Positions 24,301 to 33,774 are shown, numbered from the stretch's first letter. The stretch: 64,000 nt of DNA from Nocardioides daeguensis (GCF_019192965.1 NZ_JAHTKU010000025.1:1-64000); one strand, 5' to 3'. Translations and numbers: made by a program. The notes: a model not told the origin generated them from the sequence alone.

Positions 24301-24741
24301 GTGACCAACGTGGTGGAGCACAGCGTCGAGATCGCGGCGCCGATCAGCAAGGTGTTCGCGTACGTCGACGACTTCACCTGCACCAAGGACTGGATGTACG
24401 GCCTGGCGAAGATCGAGCCGGTCACCGACCAGCTCCGCGGCGTCGGAGCGCAGTACGACGGCGTGATGAAGGTCGGCGTCCACCTCAAGGCTCGGATCCG
24501 GTGCACCGCCTGGGAGCAGGACCGGCTCCTCGAGCTGACCTCCGTCAAGGGTGTCGAGAACACCCAGCGCTGGACCTTCACCGACCTCGGCGGCGACCGC
24601 ACCCGGGTCGACGCCTGGATCTCCTACACCCTGCCCGGCGGCCCGGCCGGCAAGGCGATCGCCGGCGCGGTCAAGCCGGTCGTCGGCATCGCGGTCAAGC
24701 ACTCCAGCGAGGCGCTGGTCCGCAACGTGGAGGCTCTCTGA
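24301..24741 (+). CDS. SRPBCC / polyketide-cyclase-like (START superfamily) protein
   Basis: 146 residues. It starts VEHSVEIAAPISKVFAYVDD, typical of SRPBCC proteins where a hydrophobic groove binds lipid or small ligands, followed by a beta-sheet (GVHLKARIRCTAWEQDRLLEL; QRWTFTDLGGDRTRVDAW) and a long C-terminal helix. The ligand is not known. The GTG at 24301 is used, as the domain begins there. A strong terminator follows. Confidence 0.8.
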   Translation: MTNVVEHSVEIAAPISKVFAYVDDFTCTKDWMYGLAKIEPVTDQLRGVGAQYDGVMKVGVHLKARIRCTAWEQDRLLELTSVKGVENTQRWTFTDLGGDRTRVDAWISYTLPGGPAGKAIAGAVKPVVGIAVKHSSEALVRNVEAL

Positions 24742-24751
24742 CGCGGGAGTC

Positions 24752-24791
24752 GGGTGGGTGAGAGTGACCTCTGGATCACTCTCACCCACCC
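24752..24791. terminator. Strong hairpin between the SRPBCC gene and hrpA
   Basis: Perfect 16-bp stem (24752-24767 with 24776-24791) and an 8-nt loop CCTCTGGA. It starts 11 bp past the SRPBCC stop. There is no U-tract, but the stem strength suits termination, and it isolates the hrpA promoter. Confidence 0.75.
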
Positions 24792-24800
24792 AACCCCGGC

Positions 24801-24806
24801 CATAAT
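24801..24806 (+). promoter_or_regulatory. -10 box of hrpA
   Basis: CATAAT, five of six to TATAAT, ends 9 bp before the GTG start of hrpA. This spacing places the transcription start close to the start codon, so the mRNA is probably leaderless or nearly so. No clear -35 is visible because the terminator stem occupies that place. Confidence 0.5.
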
Positions 24807-24815
24807 GGGCGCGCT

Positions 24816-27800
24816 GTGAAGATCACCTACCCGCCCGACCTCCCGGTCAGCGCCCGACGCGAGGACATCGCCGCCGCGATCCGCGACCACCAGGTCGTGA
24901 TCGTCGCGGGCGAGACCGGCTCCGGGAAGACCACCCAGCTGCCGAAGATCTGCCTCGAGCTGGGGCGTGGGGCGCCCGGCGAGGACGGCCGGCCGCGGAT
25001 GATCGGGCACACCCAGCCGCGGCGGATCGCTGCGCGGTCGGTGGCGGAGCGGATCGCCTCCGAGCTGGGGACCGAGCTCGGCGACCTGGTCGGCTACCAG
25101 GTCCGGTTCACCGACAAGACCTCGAGGCAGAGCCGGGTCAAGCTGATGACCGACGGCATCCTGCTCGCCGAGCTGCAGCGCGACCGGCTGCTGCGCCGCT
25201 ACGACACGATCATCATCGACGAGGCGCACGAGCGCAGCCTCAACATCGACTTCCTGCTCGGCTACCTGCGCCAGCTGCTGCCGAAGCGCCCCGACCTCAA
25301 GCTGGTCATCACCTCGGCGACCATCGACCCCGAGCGCTTCGCCGAGCACTTCGCCTTGAACGAGGCCGGCCACGCGGTGCTTTCGGGGGGGCCACGGGGG
25401 GCGAAGCCCCCCGTGCGTGCGCCGATCATCGAGGTCTCGGGGCGTACCTACCCGGTCGAGGTCCGCTACCGCCCGCTGATGGCCCTTCGGGACGGGTCGT
25501 CCCTCGCCTCCTCAGGGACCGAGCTCGAGAAGGACGAGGACGGCGAGCCGATCGTCCGGGACCAGACCGAGGCCATCGTCGACGCGGTCAAGGAGCTCTC
25601 CGCCGAGGGCCCCGGCGACATCCTGGTGTTCCTGCCCGGCGAGCGCGAGATCCGCGACACCGCCGAGGCGCTCGCCCCGCTCGGCGAGGGCATCCGCGGC
25701 GTCGACGTCCTGCCCCTCTTCTCGCGCCTCTCCGCCGCCGAGCAGCACCGCGTCTTCGCGCCCGCGAAGGGCTCCCGGCGTCGGGTGGTCCTGGCCACCA
25801 ACGTCGCCGAGACCTCGCTGACCGTCCCCGGCATCCGCTACGTCGTCGACACCGGCGTCGCCCGCATCTCCCGCTACTCCGCGCGCACCAAGGTCCAGCG
25901 CCTGCCGATCGAGCCGATCAGCCAGGCCTCCGCCAACCAACGCTCCGGGCGCTGCGGCCGGGTCGCGGCCGGCATCGCGATCCGCCTGTACGCCGAGGAG
26001 GACTTCGAGGCGCGGCCCGAGTTCACCGACCCGGAGATCCTGCGCACCAACCTGGCCTCCGTCATCCTGCAGATGACCTCGCTCGGGCTCGGCGACATCG
26101 AGCGGTTCCCGTTCGTCGAGCCGCCCGACCGGCGCAACGTCCAGGCCGGCACCCAGCTGCTCGAGGAGCTCGGGGCGGTCACCTCCGGTGCCCGCCAGGG
26201 TGAGCTGACCAAGATCGGCCGCCGCCTCGCCCGGCTGCCCATCGACCCGCGGCTGGGCCGGATGCTGCTCGAGGCCGAGCGGCTCGGCTGTGTGCGCGAC
26301 GTGCTCGTCATCGTCGCGGCCCTCTCGCTGCAGGACCCGCGCGAGCGCCCCGGCGCCGACCGTCCCACCGAGCGCGCGCAGGCCGACCAGCTGCACGCCC
26401 GGTTCAAGGCCGAGGGCTCTGACTTCCTCACCTGGCTCAACCTCTGGCACCACCTGCGCCAGCAGCAGAAGGAGCTGTCCGGCAGCGCCTTCCGCCGGAT
26501 GTGCAAGCGCGAGCACCTCAACTACCTGCGCGTGCGCGAGTGGCAGGAGTTCGTCGCCCAGCTGCGTCAGGTCACCAAGGAGATGGGCGTCCGGCTCGAG
26601 GCGCCCAGCGAGACCCCGGACGCCGACGGCATCCACCAGGCCCTGCTGTCGGGCCTGCTGTCCCACGTCGGCGTGCTCGAGGAGCGCGAGACGCCCAAGC
26701 CGGGAGCGCGCAAGGACAACCGGCGGCCCGGCCCGCGCGAGTACCTCGGCGCCCGGGGCGCGAAGTTCGCGATCTTCCCCGGCTCCGGGCTGGCCCGGAA
26801 GAACCCGCCCTTCGTGATGGCCGGCGAGCTGGTCGAGACCGGCCGGCTGTGGGCCCGCCAGAACGCCGCGATCGACCCGCGCTGGGCCGAGCGTCTCGGC
26901 GCCCACCTGGTCAAGCGCACCTACTCCGAGCCGAGCTGGTCCCGCAAGCGCCAGGCCGTCATGGCGCGCGAGCGGGTCACCCTGTACGGCGTACCGCTGG
27001 CCGTCGACCGCGCCGTGTCCTACGGCAAGGTCGACCCCGAGCTGTCGCGCGAGATCTTCATCCGCCACGCCCTCGTCTACGGCGAGTGGGACACCCGGCA
27101 CCGCTTCTTCGCCCAGAACCGCCGGCTGCTCGCCGAGGCCGAGGAGCTCGAGCACCGCGCCCGGCGTCGCGACCTCGTCGTCGACGAGCACACCCTGTTC
27201 GACTTCTACGACGCCCGCGTCCCCGAGGGGATCGTCAGCGGCGCGCACTTCGACCGCTGGTGGAAGGACGCCCGGCGCAGCCAGCCGGAGCTGCTCACCT
27301 TCGACCCGGCGATGCTCACCCACGACACGGCCGAGGAGGTCCGTGAGGCGGACTACCCCGAGCAGTGGTCGGTGACGGGAGGGCTGACCTTCCCGATCAG
27401 CTACCACTTCGAGCCGGGCGCGAAGGACGACGGACTCACCATCGACATCCCCGTCGCCACACTCAACCGGGTCGACGACGACGACTTCTCCTGGATCGTC
27501 CCGGGCCTGCGCGAGGAGCTGGTGACCGAGCTGATCCGCAGCCTCCCGAAGGCGTTGCGGGTCAGCTTCGTGCCGGCCCCCAACACGGCCCGCGCGTTCC
27601 TGGCCGCCGTACCCGCGGGGGAGGAGGCGCTGCTGACCGCGCTCGAGCGCTACCTCCGCTCGACGACCGGCGTCCACGTCCCGCGCGACGCCTGGGACCT
27701 CGCGTCGTTGCCGGAGCACCTCAAGCCCAGCTACCGGGTCGTCGACGAGGACGGGTCGGTGCAGGGGAGCGGCAAGTCGCTGGCCGAGCTCAAGGCGCCG

Positions 27801-28727
27801 CTCCAGCCGCAGTTCGACCGGGCGCTGGCCGAGGTCGCGTCCGACTCCGGCGTCGCCCGCAGCGGCGAGACCACCTGGGTCTTCGACGACATCCCGGCAA
27901 CGGCCACCTGGACCCGCGCCGGCCACGAGGTCGAGGCGTTCCCCGGCTTGGTCGACGAGGGCGCCACCGTCGGCCTGCAGGTGTTCGGCTCCGCCGACGA
28001 GCGCGACGCCCGGCACCGGCTCGGCGTGGTCCGCCTGGCCCTGCTCGCCCTCGGCGCACGCCCCCTCGACGGCGTGGTCGAGCGCCTCGGCAACGCCGAG
28101 AAGCTCGGTCTCGCCGGCACGCCGTACGCCGGCGTGCCCGCGATCCTCGCCGACTGCCTGCGCGCGGTGGTGGTCGACGCCGTCGACGCCCGGCCGCCCG
28201 TCCGCACCCGGCAGGAGTACGACGACCTGCTGGCCGCCCTGCGCCCGAGCGCCGCCGCGGGCGTGCGTGAGGTGCTCGCCGAGCTGCTGCGGGTGCTGGC
28301 GACCTGGCGCGAGGTCGACCGGCTGCTCACCGGCCGCGCCGACCTGCCGATGCTCCCCGCGCTCACCGACCTCCAGGGACAGCTCGCCCGGCTCGTGCAC
28401 GACGGGTTCGTGGGGGAGGCCGGGGCCGCCCGGCTGCGGCGCTACCGGACCTGGCTGGCGGCGATGCGCGAGCGTCGCACGGCCCTCGAGACCGGCGGCC
28501 CCGCCGCCCTCACCAAGGACCGGCAGCGGATGGACGTCCTCCACCCGCTCCAGGACGCCTACCTGGCCCGGGTCGCCGCGCTCCCCGACGCCCGCCCGGC
28601 CGGCGCCGGGCTGCGGGCGATCCGCTGGATGCTCGAGGAGTACCGGGTCTCGCTGTGGGCCCAGCAGCTCGGCACCGACGGCCCGGTCTCCGACGTACGG
28701 ATCCGCAAGGCCCTCGACGCACTCTGA
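24816..28727 (+). CDS. hrpA: ATP-dependent RNA helicase HrpA (DEAH-box)
   Basis: 1303 residues, the usual HrpA length. Walker A GETGSGKT at residues 32-39, DEAH at 135-138, SAT (TSATID), a helicase C domain with QRSGRCGRV, then the HA2 and OB-fold region, and the HrpA-specific C-terminal part. It unwinds RNA or RNA-DNA hybrids and in E. coli rescues stalled ribosomes. Between motif III and the C domain two stretches look inserted: residues about 190-200 encoded by a 23-nt perfect palindrome, and SLASSGTELEKDEDGEP around 230. Confidence 0.92.
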   Translation: MKITYPPDLPVSARREDIAAAIRDHQVVIVAGETGSGKTTQLPKICLELGRGAPGEDGRPRMIGHTQPRRIAARSVAERIASELGTELGDLVGYQVRFTDKTSRQSRVKLMTDGILLAELQRDRLLRRYDTIIIDEAHERSLNIDFLLGYLRQLLPKRPDLKLVITSATIDPERFAEHFALNEAGHAVLSGGPRGAKPPVRAPIIEVSGRTYPVEVRYRPLMALRDGSSLASSGTELEKDEDGEPIVRDQTEAIVDAVKELSAEGPGDILVFLPGEREIRDTAEALAPLGEGIRGVDVLPLFSRLSAAEQHRVFAPAKGSRRRVVLATNVAETSLTVPGIRYVVDTGVARISRYSARTKVQRLPIEPISQASANQRSGRCGRVAAGIAIRLYAEEDFEARPEFTDPEILRTNLASVILQMTSLGLGDIERFPFVEPPDRRNVQAGTQLLEELGAVTSGARQGELTKIGRRLARLPIDPRLGRMLLEAERLGCVRDVLVIVAALSLQDPRERPGADRPTERAQADQLHARFKAEGSDFLTWLNLWHHLRQQQKELSGSAFRRMCKREHLNYLRVREWQEFVAQLRQVTKEMGVRLEAPSETPDADGIHQALLSGLLSHVGVLEERETPKPGARKDNRRPGPREYLGARGAKFAIFPGSGLARKNPPFVMAGELVETGRLWARQNAAIDPRWAERLGAHLVKRTYSEPSWSRKRQAVMARERVTLYGVPLAVDRAVSYGKVDPELSREIFIRHALVYGEWDTRHRFFAQNRRLLAEAEELEHRARRRDLVVDEHTLFDFYDARVPEGIVSGAHFDRWWKDARRSQPELLTFDPAMLTHDTAEEVREADYPEQWSVTGGLTFPISYHFEPGAKDDGLTIDIPVATLNRVDDDDFSWIVPGLREELVTELIRSLPKALRVSFVPAPNTARAFLAAVPAGEEALLTALERYLRSTTGVHVPRDAWDLASLPEHLKPSYRVVDEDGSVQGSGKSLAELKAPLQPQFDRALAEVASDSGVARSGETTWVFDDIPATATWTRAGHEVEAFPGLVDEGATVGLQVFGSADERDARHRLGVVRLALLALGARPLDGVVERLGNAEKLGLAGTPYAGVPAILADCLRAVVVDAVDARPPVRTRQEYDDLLAALRPSAAAGVREVLAELLRVLATWREVDRLLTGRADLPMLPALTDLQGQLARLVHDGFVGEAGAARLRRYRTWLAAMRERRTALETGGPAALTKDRQRMDVLHPLQDAYLARVAALPDARPAGAGLRAIRWMLEEYRVSLWAQQLGTDGPVSDVRIRKALDAL

Positions 28728-28737
28728 GAGCTCACCC

Positions 28738-28784
28738 GGGCTCCAGTCGGTCTCAAGCCGGTCTCCAACGGCCCCGGTCAGGGT
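28738..28784 (+). promoter_or_regulatory. Triple 11-bp direct repeat and -10 box (site A), Ig-like operon
   Basis: Three tandem units: GGGCTCCAGTC (28738-28748), GGTCTCAAGCC (28749-28759), GGTCTCCAACG (28760-28770), then 8 bp, then CAGGGT (28779-28784) as an xAnnnT -10. Transcription from there would start at the GTG at 28791, a leaderless mRNA. The layout (11-bp period, 8 bp to the -10, no normal -35) is that of SARP-activated promoters. The same element is at 35743 and 44255. Confidence 0.6.
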
Positions 28785-28790
28785 GCCGAC

Positions 28791-30791
28791 GTGAGAGAGC
28801 CCAGAACACCATCCAGGTCCGACGACTCCCGCCGAGCGCGGGCCGTACGGACGTCGCGTGGTCGTATCGCACGACCCGGAGTCCGCGCAGCGCTGGTCGC
28901 GACGCTGCTCGCAGGCCTGGCCGGTCTGCCGGCCGCCCTCGGCGTGGAGGGAGCGAACGCCGGCCCGCCGGCCGTCGCGCCGGCCGCACCGCCCTTGAAG
29001 GTCAGCGCGACGAAGGTCGCCGACCCCAGGTACGGGGACCCGCTGCTGCTCAACGTGAGGGTGTCCGGGGGAACGGGTGACCCCATCGCCGGGACCGTGT
29101 CGATGAACGGCATCGAGCTCGAGACCAAGGAGCTCCCGGCCCAGTTCCAGATCCCGACCACGGGTCTGAAGGTCGGCACGTCGTACCGGGTCGACGTGGC
29201 AGCCGGCGACGGCACGTTGGGTGGCACCGCCTACGAGCGGTTCGTGCCGCAGCTCATCACGGGCACGGTGCGGCTGTCGAGCACGACGGTGCCGTACAGC
29301 GCCTTCCTGCCGGTCGAGCTCGCGGCCGACGCACCGAGCGCGGTGCGGCCGACCGCCGGCACGATGATCGCCCTGCACACGAGTACCCAGCGGTTCGTCG
29401 GCGGGGGCATGATCGACGAGAACGGACGAACGCTGGTGGAGTCGGTCGACGACCACCTTCGGCCCGGCACCCACTTCGTGGAGATCGAGTACGCCGGCGA
29501 CGGGTTCTACGCGCCCACCGCTCCCGGCACGGGCAGCTTCGTGGGCGACCTGGTCGTCGAGCGGATCCCGAACGTGGTCGACGCGACCTTCTCGGCGACC
29601 GTGCTGACGCAGGGCGAGCCCCTGACCATGAACGCCGCCGTGCGCGCCAGCACCACCTTCATCCTGAGGGAGTCACCGCACGGCGCGATCAAGGTCGTGG
29701 CGCAACCCACCGACGGCGGCGAACCCGTCGTCATCGAGCCCGGGCGGGCGTACCCGGGCGGCAATCAGTCGGTCCGGTTCGACCTCGGGCAGTTCGCGGC
29801 CACTCACACCGGCACCTGGGAGATCCAGGTCTCGAACACCGGTGACGCGATCACCGCCGAGTCGGCGGTATCGCGCACCATGATCCAGATCAAGGAGCCC
29901 GGTAGCACTGCGATCCCGACGACCACCTCGCTCCAGCTGGATCGGGGCACCGCCACTGTCGGGGGCGACGAGGTCCTTGCCACCGCTAGCGTCGCGGTCA
30001 CGGGCGCGGCGGCACGTCCGACCGGTCAGGTGGCCTTCTACGTGGACGGCAACGAGGTCGGCCGATCCCCCGTAGGGGCCGACGCGAGCGCACGTCTCCC
30101 ACTCGCACCCGGAGCCGTCGGGCAGCGCTCGGTGACCGCGCGCTATCTCGGGAGTGCGACCCACGACGGCTCGCTCAGCCCCGCACGGATGCTGACGGTC
30201 GGGCAGGCATCGTCGACGATCTCGGTGACGCCGGACACTGTCGTCGCCGGCGCCGAGGCATCCGTCGATGTGGTCGCGTCCGGCTCGGTGGTGAAGCCGA
30301 GCGGGTCCGTCGCGGTGACGGAGGGGTCCACGCTCCTGGGCACCGTGACACTCGTGGCCGGACACGGGACCATCGTGCTGCCGGTCGGAACACATGACCT
30401 CACGCTGGACTACTCGGGCGACGTGAACGTCCGTGCGTCGCACGCCAGGCTCACACTCACCGTGACCCCGGGACCCTCCGATCCGGGCAGCCCGACCCCG
30501 CCGGTCATGTCCCCATCGAGCGTCACGGGGAGCTTCAAGAGCGTGGCCAAGCACCGCGTGAAGGCGAAGATCGCGGTGTCGTCGGCGTCGTCGATGGCGC
30601 CCGCCGACGGAGTGGTCGAGATCCGGTCCGGCAGGCGCGTCGTCGCCCGAGGGGTGCTGAGTTCCGCCTCGACGTCGATCACGCTGACGACCAAGAGGCT
30701 GAAGCCGGGCAAGCGCAGGCTGACCGTGCGCTTTCTGGGCTCGCCGACGGTGGCCGGGGCGAGCCGGACCTACCGGGTGAGGGTGCGATGA
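28791..30791 (+). CDS. Secreted protein with bacterial Ig-like domains
   Basis: 666 residues from GTG 28791. A twin-Arg-rich N-terminus and a hydrophobic segment (AALVATLLAGLAGLPAALG) act as signal peptide. The body is a string of about five beta-sandwich domains; the clear Ig-like repeat (Big_3/IPT type) is at about 380-560 (TGQVAFYVDGNEVGRSPVG; SATHDG; then SGSVAVTEGSTLLGTV). The last about 85 residues (RVKAKIAVSSAS to LGSPTVAG) match the end of the next gene's product. It is probably a surface adhesin or structural protein; no catalytic motif. It overlaps the next gene by ATGA. Confidence 0.7.
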   Translation: MREPRTPSRSDDSRRARAVRTSRGRIARPGVRAALVATLLAGLAGLPAALGVEGANAGPPAVAPAAPPLKVSATKVADPRYGDPLLLNVRVSGGTGDPIAGTVSMNGIELETKELPAQFQIPTTGLKVGTSYRVDVAAGDGTLGGTAYERFVPQLITGTVRLSSTTVPYSAFLPVELAADAPSAVRPTAGTMIALHTSTQRFVGGGMIDENGRTLVESVDDHLRPGTHFVEIEYAGDGFYAPTAPGTGSFVGDLVVERIPNVVDATFSATVLTQGEPLTMNAAVRASTTFILRESPHGAIKVVAQPTDGGEPVVIEPGRAYPGGNQSVRFDLGQFAATHTGTWEIQVSNTGDAITAESAVSRTMIQIKEPGSTAIPTTTSLQLDRGTATVGGDEVLATASVAVTGAAARPTGQVAFYVDGNEVGRSPVGADASARLPLAPGAVGQRSVTARYLGSATHDGSLSPARMLTVGQASSTISVTPDTVVAGAEASVDVVASGSVVKPSGSVAVTEGSTLLGTVTLVAGHGTIVLPVGTHDLTLDYSGDVNVRASHARLTLTVTPGPSDPGSPTPPVMSPSSVTGSFKSVAKHRVKAKIAVSSASSMAPADGVVEIRSGRRVVARGVLSSASTSITLTTKRLKPGKRRLTVRFLGSPTVAGASRTYRVRVR

Positions 30792-31543
30792 GCTCCCGGC
30801 CCCGTCGTCGAAGCGTCGTCCTGCGGGGGACCGCCGCCCTTGCGGTGTCACTGGCCACGACTCTGGCCAGTGTCTCGACCGCCACGCCGGCCCCGGCCGC
30901 CAACCCGACTGTCCGGGTGAGCACCGCCGCCTTCGAGACCGTGACCGGTCTGGTGCTGAGCGGGTGGCGGACCTGGCCTCCCGGGTCTCCGAACGCCTAC
31001 CCCATCGAGGCGATCGCGACCGTCGACGTCTACGAGAGCGTCGACCCGGCCGATGGCAAGGTCGCGTTCTACCTCGATGGCGCGCAGATCGGCGAGGAGG
31101 TCGCCGTCGACGAGGAGGGCACCGCGCGGATGACCATGCCGACGGACAAGGTGGGCACCTACCAGGTGTCGGCGCGCTACACCGGTACGGCGACCCAGGC
31201 CCCGTCGGTCAGCAGGACGCTCAGCTACCTCGTCGATCCCCCCGTCCGGGTGTCCAGCCACTCCCAGGCGGTGGGCTCGACCGTGAAGGTGGGCTCCGTG
31301 AAGGTGGCGAAGCGGCGGGTGAGGGCCAAGGTCGTCGTCTCCGCGTCACGTCCCGCGTCGGGACGCATCGAGATCCGCGACGGACGCAGGGTGGTCGCGC
31401 AGGGGACCCTTCCCGCCGGCGCGACTTCCGTGATCCTGACGACCAAGAAGCTGACGAAGGGCAGGCACAAGCTGAAGATCCGCTTCCTCGGCTCCCCGAC
31501 CGTGAGCGCGTCGAGCACCAGCTGTCGCGTCGTCGTGCGCTAG
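30788..31543 (+). CDS. Secreted Ig-like protein, paralogue of the preceding gene's C-terminus
   Basis: 251 residues. Signal peptide RGTAALAVSLATTLASVSTATPAPAA (in two segments), one Ig-like domain with DGKVAFYLDGAQIGEEVAV and VSARYTGTATQAP, and a C-terminal domain nearly identical in pattern to that of the upstream protein (VRAKVVVSASRPASG; RIEIRDGRRVVAQGTL; LTTKKLTKGRHKLKIRFLG). The shared end looks like a cell-surface or assembly module. ATG 30788 overlaps the upstream stop, so it belongs to the site A operon. Confidence 0.7.
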   Translation: MSSRPRRRSVVLRGTAALAVSLATTLASVSTATPAPAANPTVRVSTAAFETVTGLVLSGWRTWPPGSPNAYPIEAIATVDVYESVDPADGKVAFYLDGAQIGEEVAVDEEGTARMTMPTDKVGTYQVSARYTGTATQAPSVSRTLSYLVDPPVRVSSHSQAVGSTVKVGSVKVAKRRVRAKVVVSASRPASGRIEIRDGRRVVAQGTLPAGATSVILTTKKLTKGRHKLKIRFLGSPTVSASSTSCRVVVR

Positions 31544-31564
31544 CGACGGGCCGCCGCCGGGAGG

Positions 31565-31657
31565 TCGAGCACGCCGGACCGGGAGCGCCTCACGGCGCAG
31601 GGCCGCTCGTAGCGGCTGAATTTGGGACCCGGGGCTGCCGCGGCCCGGCGTGCTCGA
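31565..31657. terminator. Structured gap between convergent genes
   Basis: TCGAGCACGCCGG (31565-31577) and CCGGCGTGCTCGA (31645-31657) are a 13-bp perfect inverted repeat. The 67-nt loop holds a smaller stem GCCGCT (31602-31607) with AGCGGC (31611-31616), followed by TGAATTT. It lies between the Ig-like operon and a leftward hypothetical gene and may terminate both. Confidence 0.5.
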
Positions 31658-31687
31658 GTCCTCAGTCTACGGCCTCGGATCCAGTCC

Positions 31688-32287
31688 TCACGCCAAGCGG
31701 TGCAGGAGCTCCAGGTGGCCGGCCGCTTCGAGCTGCTCGGCGAGCTCGAGCATGCGGCGGATGTCGGTGGCGGGCACCTCGTGCAGGGTGGCGCGACCGG
31801 CGGCGACGACCCGGGCGAAGGCGGAGGCGCGGAGCAGGACGTCGGCGAACTCGCCCTCGGCGATGCCGCGGAGCACCTCGTCGACGATGGCGCGCAGCTC
31901 GTCGGGGCCGGGCGGGTCGGCGACGCCGGCGACCACGCGGGCGAACTCGGCCCGGCTGCGGCCCGCCTCGAACTGGCGCGCGACGCCGGCCGGGTCGGCG
32001 TACACCCAGGAACGGAGCAGGTAGAGGCGCCACAGGCAGCCGGCGAGGGTGTCGGCGGGAGCCTGCGACCAGACCTCGGCGATCGCCTCGATGCCCTCGG
32101 TGTCGGCGAGGTGGACCAGTCGCTCGGCGACCCCGGCGTCGTCACTGGTGTGGGCGCCGCGGACCAGGAGCGCAGCGGCCCGTTCGGCGGCCTCGGCGAG
32201 CAGCGCGGGGTCGGCGGCGCCGACGTACTCGTCGAAGAAGGCAGCCTCCCGCGGCGCGGGACGGTGGTGACGACGGTGCTCGGACAC
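31688..32287 (-). CDS. Hypothetical protein
   Basis: 199 residues, all alpha-helical, no membrane helix. Segments such as EAAFFDEYVGAADPALLAEAAERA, LWRLYLLRSWVYADPAGVARQFE and LRAIVDEVLRGIAEGEFADVLLRA suggest a helical-repeat or dimeric fold. I do not recognise a named family; similar proteins are found in Nocardioidaceae. It is divergent from the solute-binding protein gene with 62 bp between starts. Confidence 0.6.
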   Translation of the reverse strand: MSEHRRHHRPAPREAAFFDEYVGAADPALLAEAAERAAALLVRGAHTSDDAGVAERLVHLADTEGIEAIAEVWSQAPADTLAGCLWRLYLLRSWVYADPAGVARQFEAGRSRAEFARVVAGVADPPGPDELRAIVDEVLRGIAEGEFADVLLRASAFARVVAAGRATLHEVPATDIRRMLELAEQLEAAGHLELLHRLA

Positions 32288-32349
32288 CCCACCACCCTAG
32301 GACCGCGGCCGTGACGGTCGGCCTGTGACCGGCCGGTAGGGTTGCCGCC

Positions 32350-33774
32350 GTGGGTCGGTTCACGTGGCGGACGGGTGCAGTCGTGGTCGGGGTCGCTCTG
32401 GTGGTCCTCGTGGGCATGATCGCCCTCGCGAGCGGCACCGAGCAGAAGCGCTCCCCGCACGTGGACAAGCCGACCGCCCGGCCGGTGACCGAGCTGCAGC
32501 TCGCGGTGTGGGGCACGGCGCCCGAGATCGCGGCCTACCAGAGCGTCGTCGACGACTACAACGCCTCCAGCAAGGACACCAACGTGTCGGTCGTGTCCTG
32601 GCCGGACGCCGACGCGATGCTCGACGCGATCCGCAGCGGCGGGGCCAAGCCCGACCTCTACCTGCTCCCGCGTGGGGACCTCGCCCAGGCCGCCGCCGAG
32701 AAGCGCAACGTGCCGCTCCTCGACCTGGTCAACGAGCGCGAGATCCCGATCGGCGACGACTGGTCGCGCGACGCGGTCTCGGCGTTCTCGTTCGACGACG
32801 ACCTGCAGTGCATGCCGTACGCCGCCTCGCCGATGGTCATCTACTACAACACCGCCCTCGTCGACTTCGCCGCGATGGACGCCGAGGGCCTCCCGGTGCC
32901 GAACGACGACCACAGCGGCTGGAACTTCGCGGAGTTCCGGGCGGCGGCGGAGTTCGCGAGCCGGCCGCGGCGCAACACGCGGGGCATCTACATCGAACCG
33001 ACCCTGCCCGGGCTCGCGCCGTTCGTCTACTCCGGTGGCGGCACGCTGTTCGACGACGACACCAACCCCACCAGCCTCGCCCTGGGCGAGGACGGCTCGA
33101 CCGACGCGCTGCGCCGTACCCTCGAGCTGCTCCGCGACCCGCGGCTGACCCTGAGCGCCAAGCAGCTGGCGCGGCGGCCGGCGGTGGACTGGTTCAAGCG
33201 CGGCAAGCTGGCGATGATCGCCGGCTTCCGCCAGATGACGCCGGAGCTGCGCAGCGTCGAGGGGCTGAGCTTCGACGTGCTGCCGATGCCGTCGCTCGGC
33301 TCGGCCCAGACCGTCGCCGACCTGAACGGGATCTGCATCGCGCCGGCCCGTCCGGAGCGCAACGAGGCGGCGGCCAACGTGCTCAGCTACCTGGTGAGCG
33401 ACGAGGCGCTGGCGCGGGTCGCGGAGACCGGGTACGTCCAGCCGGCCAAGCTGACCGTCGCGTTCTCCAACGACTTCCTCCAGCCCGGGATGGCGCCCGA
33501 GCACTCGGCGGTCTTCAACGCGGTGATGCGCACGATCGTGCTGCCGCCGTTGATGGCCCAGGGCCGCGAGCTGCGCCAGCTGGTCGACCCGGACATCGAG
33601 ACGCTGCTGACGACGCCGGACATCGCCGACCTCCAGGAGTCGCTGAAGGCGATCGACGAGAAGTCGCGCAGCCTGCTCGACCCGGACTACGTCGCGCCGT
33701 CGGAGACGCCGTCGGACGTGGCGTCCGGCTCGGCGTCCGGTGCCCCGTCGGGGTCGGCCTCCGCCACGCCCTGA
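32350..33774 (+). CDS. Membrane-anchored extracellular solute-binding protein (family 1)
   Basis: 474 residues from GTG 32350. An N-terminal anchor helix (TGAVVVGVALVVLVGMIALAS) has no lipobox. Then a periplasmic-binding-protein fold: TELQLAVWGTAPEIAAYQSV, MPYAASPMVIYYNT, GTLFDDD, MIAGFRQMTPEL. This is the sugar-binding class of ABC systems, but no permease or ATPase genes follow, so it may be a stand-alone sensor or adhesin. The last about 29 residues (Ser/Gly/Ala-rich) are encoded in the 88 bp that also encode the end of RNase D on the other strand. Confidence 0.75.
   Translation: MGRFTWRTGAVVVGVALVVLVGMIALASGTEQKRSPHVDKPTARPVTELQLAVWGTAPEIAAYQSVVDDYNASSKDTNVSVVSWPDADAMLDAIRSGGAKPDLYLLPRGDLAQAAAEKRNVPLLDLVNEREIPIGDDWSRDAVSAFSFDDDLQCMPYAASPMVIYYNTALVDFAAMDAEGLPVPNDDHSGWNFAEFRAAAEFASRPRRNTRGIYIEPTLPGLAPFVYSGGGTLFDDDTNPTSLALGEDGSTDALRRTLELLRDPRLTLSAKQLARRPAVDWFKRGKLAMIAGFRQMTPELRSVEGLSFDVLPMPSLGSAQTVADLNGICIAPARPERNEAAANVLSYLVSDEALARVAETGYVQPAKLTVAFSNDFLQPGMAPEHSAVFNAVMRTIVLPPLMAQGRELRQLVDPDIETLLTTPDIADLQESLKAIDEKSRSLLDPDYVAPSETPSDVASGSASGAPSGSASATP

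Noticed and set aside
25512..29474. 1320-codon leftward frame opposite hrpA
   Set aside because: hrpA on the plus strand has all helicase motifs; the antisense product has no recognisable domain and typical shadow composition.
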